The notes beneath the pieces were generated by a model, which made no database searches, was not told where the DNA came from, and saw nothing but the letters and a program-made list of their open reading frames with translations. This document shows positions 42,419 to 51,005 of a DNA stretch of 64,000 nt, in pieces. Where the stretch lies: NCBI GenBank assembly GCA_020353535.1, contig CP070696.1, positions 995,681 to 1,059,680 on the forward strand, given 5' to 3'. The stretch's first letter is position 1. Each line of letters begins with the position of its first letter. The position numbers and the translations under genes are program-made. The stretch is from Spirochaetaceae bacterium (GTDB taxonomy: Bacteria; Spirochaetota; Spirochaetia; SZUA-6; DRHE01).

Positions 42419-44245
42419 TTACAACGTTTCTTTGTCAATAAACTGCTTGTCGTAAAGCTCCCGGTAGATCCCGCCCCTTGACAAGAGGTGCTCGTGTTTT
42501 CCCACCTCCACGATTTTCCCCGCGTCCATGACGCAGATCAGGTCGGCATTCTGTACGGTGCTTAGGCGGTGAGCGATGACAATGGCCGTCCTTGCGGAGA
42601 ACAAGTGCGCCAAAGCCTCCTGGATCAGGGTTTCCGTAAGGGTGTCCACACTGGCCGTAGCCTCATCGAGGATGATGATGCGGGGATCCGCCAGGATTGC
42701 CCGGGCGATGCAGAGCAGTTGCCTCTGCCCGTTGGAGAGGTTCACACCCCCTTCCTGTATTTGGGTATCGTATCCGTCCGAAAGACGGCTGATGAAGCTG
42801 TGGGCGTTGGCTGCCTCCGCGGCCCGTACGATTGCCTCCATCGGGGCCTCCGGAGCTCCGAAGCGGATATTGTCGGCGATGGTGCCGGTGAACAGGAAAG
42901 GGTCCTGCGAAACGAAACCCATCCGGCTGCGCAGGGATTTCTGGGCGATCATACGTATATCGATATCGTCGATGAGGATCGCGCCGTTGCTGACATCGTA
43001 AAGGCGGGCCACCAGATTGGCCATCGTGGTCTTACCGGCTCCGGTTTGCCCGACCAGGGCGATGGTCTGGCCTGGTTCAATAGTCAGGTCGATATCTGCA
43101 AGAACGGTGATCTCATTGTAGGCGAAGGAGACCCGCCGAAACTCAACCTTTCCCCGAATGCCGGGAAGCACCACGGCATCGGGGGTATCGTGAATTTCCG
43201 GCTCGCTTTCAAGTAGTTCGATCACCTTTTCTCCCCCCGCCATCGAGGCCTGCATTGTTGTGTAGATCTGACTGATCTCCCGGATCGGTGCGAAAAAGCG
43301 GGTAACGTAAGACAGAAAGGCAACAACCGTTCCGATCGAAATAGTTCCTTCGATGACGGAATATCCCCCGAACCACAGCACGATTGCCATGGCCAGGACC
43401 CCCAGAAATTCGACCGCGGGCAAAAATATAAAGGCTAAGGACATAGCCTCGACGTGGGCATCCAAGTTGTCCCGATTCACCTGGTCAAATTTCTTCAGGG
43501 AGGACTCTTCCTGGGCGAACGCCTGGATGACCCGCATACCAGCAAGATTTTCCGCTAAATTGCCAACAACCGCGGCTACCCGGGTGCGGGTGGTGCGGTA
43601 GGCGACCTTGGCGTGCCGGGAGAACAGAATGGTCGCCAGGAACATGAAAGGCAAAACGGAGAAGGTGACCAGGGCCAGAGCCGGGCTCATAATGATCATC
43701 ACCGTGACAATACCGACTAAAATGAGACTGTCCCCGACCAAATTGATCAGACCCTCGGATAGGAAATGATTGATGATCTCCACGTCGTTGATCACCCTCG
43801 AGAGGGTGACACCGATGATGTGGGTATCGTGATAGCCCAGGTGCATCCTCTGCAGATGCCGGAACAGGTCGGCCCGCAGCGTGGCAAGAACCCTGTGCCC
43901 CACCCAAGACAGGATGTACTGTTGTCCTGCTGTGGAGAAAGCGAGAGCCAGAAAGGCGACGGCGGTGAGCAGAGCGATACGCCCAAGCCCTGCCAGGTCA
44001 CCCTGGACGATGTGCCTGTCTATTGCGAGCTTTACCAGATAGGGTGTCAGCAGGGTAAGACCGGAAGATGTGAGCATGAAGACAAAGGCCACCAGCATGC
44101 GCTGCCAGTGCGGCCTCAGGAAGACCAGCAGCCTGAGCAGAGTTTTCAGGTCGAAAGATTTTCGCTCCTGCTCTTGGCCCATGCTTCTGATGATATGTCC
44201 TGGGCCGTGAAATTGGGTGTCTCCTGTGCCTATGGTGAAGCTCAT
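42419..44245 (-). CDS. ABC exporter half-transporter, catalytically intact subunit
   Basis: A 608-residue half-transporter: six TM helices (about 35-330) and an ATPase domain (about 360-600). Motifs are Walker A GQTGAGKTT, a variant signature LSNGQRQ, Walker B with catalytic Glu (IIILDEATASVD) and the switch His in IAHRLST. It starts with ATGA overlap to the upstream half-transporter and so forms a heterodimer with it. The pairing and sequence style resemble Thermotoga TM288 with TM287 and Bacillus BmrC/BmrD. Exported substrate is unknown; drugs, lipids or peptides are possible. Confidence 0.92.
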   Translation of the reverse strand: MSFTIGTGDTQFHGPGHIIRSMGQEQERKSFDLKTLLRLLVFLRPHWQRMLVAFVFMLTSSGLTLLTPYLVKLAIDRHIVQGDLAGLGRIALLTAVAFLALAFSTAGQQYILSWVGHRVLATLRADLFRHLQRMHLGYHDTHIIGVTLSRVINDVEIINHFLSEGLINLVGDSLILVGIVTVMIIMSPALALVTFSVLPFMFLATILFSRHAKVAYRTTRTRVAAVVGNLAENLAGMRVIQAFAQEESSLKKFDQVNRDNLDAHVEAMSLAFIFLPAVEFLGVLAMAIVLWFGGYSVIEGTISIGTVVAFLSYVTRFFAPIREISQIYTTMQASMAGGEKVIELLESEPEIHDTPDAVVLPGIRGKVEFRRVSFAYNEITVLADIDLTIEPGQTIALVGQTGAGKTTMANLVARLYDVSNGAILIDDIDIRMIAQKSLRSRMGFVSQDPFLFTGTIADNIRFGAPEAPMEAIVRAAEAANAHSFISRLSDGYDTQIQEGGVNLSNGQRQLLCIARAILADPRIIILDEATASVDTLTETLIQEALAHLFSARTAIVIAHRLSTVQNADLICVMDAGKIVEVGKHEHLLSRGGIYRELYDKQFIDKETL

Positions 44246-46095
44246 ATCTCAACCTCCTCACCCTCACCATTGTTTCCAATCCCGGTTCCATAGACTCGGC
44301 TTGCCGCCAGTTTTTCTGAAGACACCGGAGATTTCAGTTGCCGGTTGTAGATATCAGTATAGACACCCGATGTTCTGATAAGTTCCTGGTGGGTCCCCCG
44401 GGCTACGATCTTTCCGCTATCTAAAACGAGGATCAAATCAGCCTTGCGTACCGTGCTGAGCCGTTGGGCGATGACGAAGGAGGTCCGCCCGACCATGAGA
44501 TTCTCCAGAGCGATCTGAATGAGGCTCTCCGTTTCCGTGTCTACGCTGGCCGTAGCGTCGTCGAGGATCAGGATCCTCGGATCGCTCAGAATTGCCCGGG
44601 CGATGGCTATGCGCTGCTTCTGGCCTCCGGAGAGCGTACGACCCTGCTCGCCCACGAAGGTGTCGTAGCCTTCAGGAAGCTCTTCAATAAAGCGGTGTGC
44701 CTGTGCAGCCTTTGCCGCACGCTGGATCTCGTCTTCCGTGGCATCGGGAGCCCCGAAGCGGAGGTTCTGCCTTACGGTCGTGGCGAATAGAGTTGTGTCC
44801 TGCAGGACGATCCCGATCTGGGAGCGCAGTGAACTGAGAGTGACCCCTCTGATGTCCGTATCGTCGATCAGAACCCTTCCCTCGGTGGGATCGTAGAAGC
44901 GCGGGATCAGGTTGATGATGCTGGATTTCCCGCTTCCGGTCGTGCCTAAGATGGCCACCAGCTGGCCCGGTTCCACTTCGAAGCTGACTCCCGAGAGTAC
45001 GGGGATCTGATGAAAGTAGGAAAAGGAAACCTGCTCGAAGCTCACCTTTCCCCGAATCCCCTTCAACTCCCCGGCATCGGGACGTTCCGCCACCTCGGAG
45101 CGCTCGTCGAGAATTTCCATGATTCTCTCCCCGGCGGAAGCAGCCTGAGCAAGCACGGCGATAACCATTCCAAGTCGCCGGATCGGCAGGGTGAGTTGAG
45201 AAAGGTAGACGGTAAAGGCGACCATTTCACCTAACGTCAGTCGCCCCTGGATAACCAGACGGCCCCCGAACCAAATAACGAAGATCACCCCTATACTGGC
45301 GATCATCTGCATGATCGGGATATTGAATGCCCTTAGGCGAGAGGCCCGCCTGGAAAGACGAAACCACTTGCTGTTTTCCAGGTCGAACTTATGAATTTCC
45401 TCCTCTTCCTGGGCGAAGACTTTTACGACCCGGGCACCCCGGAGATTTTGCTCCATCCTCGTTGTGATGACGGCCAACTGCTGCTGTATCTGCAGCGAAA
45501 GAGGCCGGAAGCGCCTCCCGAAGTTGAAGGCTATAGCAACGACAAAGGGAGTACTGATCAAGGCTAATAGGGCGAGATGAGGATTCATTGAGAAAAGAAT
45601 GGCCGCCGTACCCAAAGAAAGAACGATCCCTTCCAGCATACGCTGGAGCGCTCGACCTGTGAGGAAGCGTATTCTTTCCACGTCCTGAATCGTTCGGGAT
45701 AAGATTTCCCCGGTTTCCATTTTATCGTGATAGGAGAAGGATAGGGCAGCCAGTTTGGCGTGAATTGCTTTTCTTATTCCGTAGGCTACTCCCTGAGAGA
45801 CAATTTCCAGCGACCGGCCTTCAACGAACGTGAGCACTCCTTTGATAAGCACTAACCCTACGAGCACCAGCACCGAGTAGGTAATTATGCGAATATTACC
45901 CGCTTTTATTCCTTGGTCGACGATCCAGCGGATAAACTGAGGAATCATCAGCGTCTGGCCGCTGATGATGAGAAAGAATGTGTAGCTGAGAACAACCAGC
46001 TTCCAGTAGGGACGCAGGAAAGCAAAACAGCGGGCGTAAATTTTCAGGGAATTAGTTTTGGATCGTGACGATGACCGACCAGAATCAGCTAGCAC
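44242..46095 (-). CDS. ABC exporter half-transporter, degenerate-site subunit
   Basis: The 617-residue partner of the half-transporter downstream. Six TM helices and an ATPase domain are clear: Walker A GTTGSGKSS and canonical signature LSGGQKQR. Walker B reads LILDDATASVD, with Asp in place of the catalytic Glu, and the switch region reads IAQRLST, with Gln in place of His. Both changes fall on the same composite ATP site, as in TM287 of TM287/288. So the complex should have one active and one degenerate site. The GTG start at 46095 opens the bicistron. Confidence 0.92.
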   Translation of the reverse strand: MLADSGRSSSRSKTNSLKIYARCFAFLRPYWKLVVLSYTFFLIISGQTLMIPQFIRWIVDQGIKAGNIRIITYSVLVLVGLVLIKGVLTFVEGRSLEIVSQGVAYGIRKAIHAKLAALSFSYHDKMETGEILSRTIQDVERIRFLTGRALQRMLEGIVLSLGTAAILFSMNPHLALLALISTPFVVAIAFNFGRRFRPLSLQIQQQLAVITTRMEQNLRGARVVKVFAQEEEEIHKFDLENSKWFRLSRRASRLRAFNIPIMQMIASIGVIFVIWFGGRLVIQGRLTLGEMVAFTVYLSQLTLPIRRLGMVIAVLAQAASAGERIMEILDERSEVAERPDAGELKGIRGKVSFEQVSFSYFHQIPVLSGVSFEVEPGQLVAILGTTGSGKSSIINLIPRFYDPTEGRVLIDDTDIRGVTLSSLRSQIGIVLQDTTLFATTVRQNLRFGAPDATEDEIQRAAKAAQAHRFIEELPEGYDTFVGEQGRTLSGGQKQRIAIARAILSDPRILILDDATASVDTETESLIQIALENLMVGRTSFVIAQRLSTVRKADLILVLDSGKIVARGTHQELIRTSGVYTDIYNRQLKSPVSSEKLAASRVYGTGIGNNGEGEEVEI

Positions 46096-46106
46096 GGGTT
46101 TCAGTC

Positions 46107-46898
46107 CTATCTGTATTCGTCCAGGACATTCCTGGACTCGATCATAACCTCCCAGGATTGATTCTCAATTACCGCCGCAATGTTCCGCCCCTGGAAGATT
46201 TCAAAAAAAGTTCGGAAGTCGATCGAGCTGGCAGCCAGGGATATACTACCATGTGGTTTGCCCGCTATGACACCGCTTACATGCAGATGAGCGATCCGTT
46301 CGGCAAAATCGTCTAGAAAGGAATCGATTTGAGCTCCGGTCAACCCGAGATGAGCCAGGTCGGCAGTGAGACCGAGTTGGGGGAAACGATCCAAGGTGGC
46401 CCGGATCTCTTCGGAGTTGTTGCAGAGCTTCTCAGACTGGTGATCCATGTTTTCCAGGCAGATCTTTGGTTGGTAAGATTTATCTGAAACGGAGTCCAGC
46501 ACAGTCGACAGGGAATCCCAGAAGAACTCCAGTGCGAGCTGTCGCTCGATTTTTCTCACCCACCCCGGATGGATCGTCAGGATTGGTATGGAATAGTTCT
46601 CACACAGCTCTATCTCGTATACCAGCTGCTCGACCGCAGCCTTGCGCACGTAGGGATTCAATGACGCCGGATTGAGATCCACGTAGTTGGAATGCAGGCT
46701 CAGAGGAAAGCCCTTCAGATCTTCAAGGGAGAAGGAAAAATCAGGAACCAGCCTATCCACGAGATCGAACACGTAGGAGTTGATCTCCAGACCGTCGAGT
46801 CCCGCTGTCTGAAGTGTTGAGGAGATTTCACCTCCGTTTTTAATGGCTCCCCTCTGAATCAGAGAGTAGACCGATCCGAAGCCAGTGTATATGCGCAT
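46107..46898 (-). CDS. Sugar-phosphate isomerase/epimerase (TIM barrel)
   Basis: A 263-residue AP-endonuclease-2-type TIM barrel, as in xylose-isomerase-like sugar epimerases. Metal-ligand stretches include LTIHPGWVRKIER, ICLENMDHQSE and LGLTADLAHLGLTG. It is the last gene of the CUT1 operon (minus strand) and would act on the imported sugar or sugar part. The start at 46898 is chosen because the upstream in-frame start (46952) would translate through a strong GC hairpin that lies between this gene and the binding-protein gene. The ribosome site is poor. Confidence 0.82.
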   Translation of the reverse strand: MRIYTGFGSVYSLIQRGAIKNGGEISSTLQTAGLDGLEINSYVFDLVDRLVPDFSFSLEDLKGFPLSLHSNYVDLNPASLNPYVRKAAVEQLVYEIELCENYSIPILTIHPGWVRKIERQLALEFFWDSLSTVLDSVSDKSYQPKICLENMDHQSEKLCNNSEEIRATLDRFPQLGLTADLAHLGLTGAQIDSFLDDFAERIAHLHVSGVIAGKPHGSISLAASSIDFRTFFEIFQGRNIAAVIENQSWEVMIESRNVLDEYR

Positions 46899-46910
46899 TG
46901 AATGTCGATA

Positions 46911-46944
46911 TCCCGCCCCCGCGGAGAGGATCCGGGGGGCGGGA
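46911..46944 (-). terminator. Intercistronic GC hairpin after the CUT1 binding-protein gene
   Basis: A perfect 10-bp GC-rich stem (46911-46920 with 46935-46944) with an inner CGG/CCG helix lies 18 bases past the binding-protein stop and before the isomerase start. There is no T tract, so a 3' end stabiliser or partial block is more likely than a strong terminator. Confidence 0.65.
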
Positions 46945-46961
46945 TACAGCATGAATTTCGA

Positions 46962-48431
46962 TCAGCTTTGGGCGTTTATCTGGGCAAGGATGCTGTCGAA
47001 GTCCACTTCCTTTTTATAGGCCTCGAACTGACGCATCATCTCCTCAAAGTCGTGCTCGCCGATGACGTACTTCCAGAACAGCTCGTCCTTCTTGTCCCCC
47101 ATATCCTCACTGATCATGTCATAGTCTGGAACCGTTACGGTCGGCTCTTCGACGACACCGTAACGCCCATGTTCGGACAGCCATCCGTCCATCTGACCTT
47201 GGATATCCACGGCCTTCTGGTTCAAGGCCGCCATTTTATAGGGAAACTCGATGTCCGGGTTTATCGGGCTCCTCATCTCCATATGGACGCCGGATTCATC
47301 AAAGTTGTCCTCCATGAGGCCGTTCACGATCTTGTAGGCTACGTTGGGAACTCCTCTGTACAGGAGCAAGTGCCCGTCGGTGTTCAGGTACAGGGGCTCG
47401 ATGAAGTTGTCGAAAACGAACTGTGGATCCTTGGCTGCGCTCATGATGCAGAAGGGTCGGTATCCGGGTTCTAGAGACACGCCGAGCACGCCTCCCTTCG
47501 GATTCTTGATGGGCGGTACCAGCGCGATCTCCGCATCGGGGAAGTTGTTCCGCAGCTCCATGATCATCTCCTGGTAGCGAAAGTCCCACATGAACAGAAA
47601 AGCTCCCTTGCCGGCGTAGAACTTGTTGCGGGTGGCCGATGCTTTCTGGGGCAGGGCGTGGTCCGGGTCGATCAGCTGTTCATCCCAGAGCATCTTGACG
47701 AACTCGGCGTAGTCCCGGAACTGGGGGGTGTCCCAGCCTTCGCGGAACTTCTTGTCCCCGGGCCGCCGCATCACCGGAATGGGGGATACATCGAAGTAGT
47801 TGGACAGGCCCGAGATGTAGCCGGAATGGTAGGTTTTGGAGATGTAGGGGAACATCTTCCCTCCGTCGGGGGTGGGGACGGTTTCCCGAATCTTCTTCAT
47901 GGTGCTTACCAGCTCATCCAGAGTCCTGGGCATGCCCAGACCCAGCTTATCCAGGATGTCAGTTCGCACCCAGAGCCCCCGTTTCTGGCCTACCATGGCC
48001 GGGATTCCGTAGACCACGCCGTCCACTGAGTGGGCCTGAAAAGCCACGGGATACAACTCTTTCAATTTCTTCATTCCCGGGGACTTCTCGATAAACGGGT
48101 CCAAGGGGACGATGAACTCCTGCCTGGCCAGAACGCTCAGGTTTTCGACGCCGTACTTCACCACGTCGGGAAACTCGCCGGCCATGAAACGTGCCGTCAT
48201 CGATTCCTCGGCGTCCTTGGAGCTCACGGTTTGGTAAACCACATCCACGCCGGTGATCCGCTTGAACTCTGCCACCCAGGCGTCGTGATGCTCCGGATTG
48301 TCATGCATCTCGGTGGAAAGAAAGACTATCTTGTCCATCTTCGCCACCGCCGCCTCCTGTTCACCCCCTGCCCAGCTGCCGAAAGCGATCAACAGCATGA
48401 GCAGTCCCGCAGAAACGAGAAACCTTTTCAT
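46962..48431 (-). CDS. CUT1-type extracellular solute-binding protein (LplA-like)
   Basis: The binding component of a carbohydrate importer, 489 residues. A signal peptide (LVSAGLLMLLIAFGSWA) leads to a mature start GGEQEAA, typical of spirochaete binding proteins. Family 1 stretches include ARFMAGEFPDVVKYG and YGIPAMVGQKRGLWVRTDILDKLG. Its length and the LplB/LplC-type permeases place it in the family that imports complex sugars or polysaccharide fragments. Two glycerophosphodiesterase genes in the locus suggest that a glycerophosphodiester or similar head-group compound may be the ligand (inference). An AGGAGGAG site precedes the ATG. Confidence 0.9.
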   Translation of the reverse strand: MKRFLVSAGLLMLLIAFGSWAGGEQEAAVAKMDKIVFLSTEMHDNPEHHDAWVAEFKRITGVDVVYQTVSSKDAEESMTARFMAGEFPDVVKYGVENLSVLARQEFIVPLDPFIEKSPGMKKLKELYPVAFQAHSVDGVVYGIPAMVGQKRGLWVRTDILDKLGLGMPRTLDELVSTMKKIRETVPTPDGGKMFPYISKTYHSGYISGLSNYFDVSPIPVMRRPGDKKFREGWDTPQFRDYAEFVKMLWDEQLIDPDHALPQKASATRNKFYAGKGAFLFMWDFRYQEMIMELRNNFPDAEIALVPPIKNPKGGVLGVSLEPGYRPFCIMSAAKDPQFVFDNFIEPLYLNTDGHLLLYRGVPNVAYKIVNGLMEDNFDESGVHMEMRSPINPDIEFPYKMAALNQKAVDIQGQMDGWLSEHGRYGVVEEPTVTVPDYDMISEDMGDKKDELFWKYVIGEHDFEEMMRQFEAYKKEVDFDSILAQINAQS

Positions 48432-48462
48432 ACACTCCTCCTTGGTATGATATTTTTACCCC

Positions 48463-49311
48463 CTACCCCTTCACCGAGCCCAGGAGTATTCCCTTGGTGA
48501 AGTACCTCTGCAGGAAGGGGTAGAGAATCATGATCGGGATCAGAGCCACGATCACGGTGGTATACTTTATATTGTCGAGCAGCACCTTGTTCGCCGAATC
48601 AGCTCCCATATCCTCGTCCAGAATGATCATCGATCGCAGGACCACCTGAAGGGTATGCTTGCTGCGATCGGTGATGTAGAGAATGATCCGGAAATACTCG
48701 TTCCAGTTGTCCACGAAGTAGAACAAAAATATGGTTGCCATCACCGGTAGCGAGAGAGGTAGCACGATGCTGATCAGGACCGTCCGCTCCGAAGCGCCGT
48801 CGATGCGGGCGGAATCGAACAGCTCTCTGGGAATGCTTTGAAAATAGTTTCGCATGAGAATCAGGTTGAAGGAGTTTATTCCCCCGACCAGGATGATGCT
48901 CAGGTAGGTGTTCATCAGCTTCAGGTCCCGAACCAGCAGATACTTGGGCAGAAAGCCAAGGTTGATCATGATGGTCAGCACCACCAGGAAGTTGAAAAAG
49001 CGTCTGCCGGGTAGCCCCGGATCCGCGAGCGCAAAAGCCAGAATCGAGGTCATGCACAGGCTGAAAACCGTGGCGGTTACCGACAGAAAAATCGAGTTCC
49101 ACAGTGGACGCAGGATCAATCCCTGCTCCAGCACGAAGCGGTAGTTGTCGATGGTGAGCTGTCGGGGCCACAATCGAAAGCTCGGATCCGGATGTCCGGA
49201 GAGGGTAAGCTGCAGGATGTACAGTACCGGAAGTAGCATGGTCAGAGCCAACAGTCCCATCAGCAGATAATTGAATACGTTGAAGATCCTCTGTCCCCGG
49301 CTCGGCTTCAC
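48463..49311 (-). CDS. CUT1 ABC permease (LplC/YtcP-like)
   Basis: A 282-residue permease with six TM segments and the MalG-type coupling loop (FQSIPRELFDSARIDGASE). The opening NVFNYLLMGLLALTMLLPVLYIL and the LTIDNYRFVLEQG stretch place it with LplC. The GTG start at 49311 is two bases after the LplB-like stop; a longer frame to 49998 runs on inside the other permease gene and was not used. It forms the transmembrane pair with LplB-like and serves the binding protein encoded downstream. Confidence 0.9.
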   Translation of the reverse strand: MKPSRGQRIFNVFNYLLMGLLALTMLLPVLYILQLTLSGHPDPSFRLWPRQLTIDNYRFVLEQGLILRPLWNSIFLSVTATVFSLCMTSILAFALADPGLPGRRFFNFLVVLTIMINLGFLPKYLLVRDLKLMNTYLSIILVGGINSFNLILMRNYFQSIPRELFDSARIDGASERTVLISIVLPLSLPVMATIFLFYFVDNWNEYFRIILYITDRSKHTLQVVLRSMIILDEDMGADSANKVLLDNIKYTTVIVALIPIMILYPFLQRYFTKGILLGSVKG

Positions 49312-49313
49312 CG

Positions 49314-50252
49314 TTAGAATACCCCCTCCTCTTTGATCTTCTTGGCGATCCAGTTGCTGAGCAGCACCAGGCTCAGGCCCACAGCGGCTTTGAACAGAGA
49401 GACCGCCATGGCGTAGCCGATCTGCATCTGCTGGATGCCCGTGCGGTAGGCGTAGGTCATAAGTACGTCGCTGGGACTTCGGACGATGGGGGTGGTGAGA
49501 ACGAAGACCTGTTTGAACAGGTTGAGGATCTTGCCGATGCGCAGAATGAGCAGGATGATGATTACCTGTTTGATGCCGGCCAGGGTGACATGCCAGGTTT
49601 GCTGCCAGCGGTTCGCGCCGTCGATGATCGCGGCTTCGTAGAGGTTGGGGTCGATGGACATGATGGAAGCCAGATAGATAATGGTACCGTAGCCGGCGTT
49701 TCGCCAGATATCGGTGGCCACCAGCAGCCCGCGGATGTAGCGGTCCGAAGCCCACCAGAAGATGGGTTTTTTGCCCAAGAGCTCGAAAAATTGGGCGTTG
49801 GGGCTGTTGGCAGGGGAAAGGATGATGTACCAGATTGCCCCGATCACGACCCAGGAGAGAAAATGAGGAACGTAGATAATGGTCTGGATCGAACGCTTGG
49901 CAAAGCTGAAGCGCATCTCGTTTAGAAGCAGGGCGTAGATAATCGGCACGGGAAATCCGACAACGATCTTGAGGAAGCTGATATAGAAGGTGTTCCAAAG
50001 GGCTCGCCGGAATTGGGCCATGCTGAATAGTTTTGCAAAATTGGCAATGCCAACGAACGATACTTTGGAAGGAGCTACCTGGCCGATGTTGGTGAAGGCC
50101 CAGTAGATCTTGATCATGGGATAGAACTCGAAAATCAGGTACCAGGCCATGCCGATTGCCAGCATAACCATGAGGCCTCTACGGATTTTTACCCTCGCCC
50201 AAAGCTTTTTACGAGAAAGACTTGTTTCCAGAGAGACAGCAGTGGTGCTCAT
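49314..50252 (-). CDS. CUT1 ABC permease (LplB-like)
   Basis: A 312-residue permease with six TM segments. The opening region with GLMVMLAIGMAWYLIFEFYPM and the conserved YWAFTNIGQ stretch are LplB-like. The coupling loop (DPNLYEAAIIDGANRWQQTW) is clear. No dedicated ATPase gene lies in the operon, so the importer must use a shared MsmK-like ATPase encoded elsewhere, a common arrangement for CUT1 systems. It follows the glycerophosphodiesterase gene by 21 bases. Confidence 0.9.
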   Translation of the reverse strand: MSTTAVSLETSLSRKKLWARVKIRRGLMVMLAIGMAWYLIFEFYPMIKIYWAFTNIGQVAPSKVSFVGIANFAKLFSMAQFRRALWNTFYISFLKIVVGFPVPIIYALLLNEMRFSFAKRSIQTIIYVPHFLSWVVIGAIWYIILSPANSPNAQFFELLGKKPIFWWASDRYIRGLLVATDIWRNAGYGTIIYLASIMSIDPNLYEAAIIDGANRWQQTWHVTLAGIKQVIIILLILRIGKILNLFKQVFVLTTPIVRSPSDVLMTYAYRTGIQQMQIGYAMAVSLFKAAVGLSLVLLSNWIAKKIKEEGVF

Positions 50253-50273
50253 GTCCGATCCGCCATGGTCCCG

Positions 50274-51005
50274 TCACCTCATTGATTGGTTCCCGTCTGA
50301 ACCTCTGTTCCGCAAAAACAATTTCAGACGCTCTATGACCAGGTCCGGCCGGTCCGACCCGATGATATCCACATCCGCGCCGATCAGCCGGTCTATGATT
50401 TGCGGTTCCACGATGGTGCCCCAGGCGGCGATTTTCCTTCCGCCACTATGTACCTCCTCGACCAGCCCGGCGTCGATCACCTTCTGGCTCACATGCAGGC
50501 GGTCCGCCTTCGCCTGGGCCAGTAGTTCTATGGGATGTACCGGATTGCAGGCTATGAGAATCCCGGTGGCAACGCCGGGAAGAGTGTTCCTAATCCGCAA
50601 GACTCGGGAATGGAAGAAAGAGGTAAAGGAAACTCGCTCCACCATCTCGAAATCCTTAACCAGCTCAACAGATGGATCTTCCGTATTCGGACCTTTCAGC
50701 TCGATCTGGATATTCATCCCCGTATCTTTCAGAAGCTCGAATACTTCTCTCAGGCTGGGAATTTTCTCCCCCGTGCCGGCGTCGAACTGCTTCAGCTCCG
50801 CCATTGTATATGAGGACACCGGACCGCTTCCGTTCGTGGTTCGGTCGATGGTTTCATCATGTATAACCGCAAGATCTACATCCTTTGTCAGATGCACGTC
50901 CAGCTCGACGTTGTCGCATCCGAGATCTGCCGCCAGACGAAATCCCGCCAGCGTGTTCTCCGGTGCCAAACCGCGGGCTCCGCGGTGGCCGGTCACCTCA
51001 ATCAT
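50274..51005 (-). CDS. Glycerophosphodiester phosphodiesterase (cytoplasmic)
   Basis: A 243-residue UgpQ-like GDPD that would cleave a glycerophosphodiester to glycerol 3-phosphate and an alcohol. The catalytic His in TGHRGARGLAPENTLAG, metal ligands in VELDVHLTKDVDLAVIHD and IQIELKGPN are all present. It has no signal peptide, so it acts inside the cell on imported material. The ATG at 51005 overlaps the regulator stop by eight bases, showing coupling, and the CUT1 permeases follow. The longer start at 51083 falls inside the regulator gene. Confidence 0.92.
   Translation of the reverse strand: MIEVTGHRGARGLAPENTLAGFRLAADLGCDNVELDVHLTKDVDLAVIHDETIDRTTNGSGPVSSYTMAELKQFDAGTGEKIPSLREVFELLKDTGMNIQIELKGPNTEDPSVELVKDFEMVERVSFTSFFHSRVLRIRNTLPGVATGILIACNPVHPIELLAQAKADRLHVSQKVIDAGLVEEVHSGGRKIAAWGTIVEPQIIDRLIGADVDIIGSDRPDLVIERLKLFLRNRGSDGNQSMR

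Noticed and set aside
42175..42438. 87-codon minus-strand frame with a hydrophobic C-terminus
   Set aside because: It starts at a TTG inside the end of the ABC exporter gene, has no ribosome site and no recognised domain.
46899..46952. Longer start for the TIM-barrel isomerase
   Set aside because: The extension would translate through the GC hairpin after the binding-protein gene and adds no family residues.
49312..49998. N-terminal extension of the LplC-like permease frame
   Set aside because: The extra 229 codons are a shadow of the LplB-like gene; the permease itself begins at the GTG at 49311 after the LplB-like stop.
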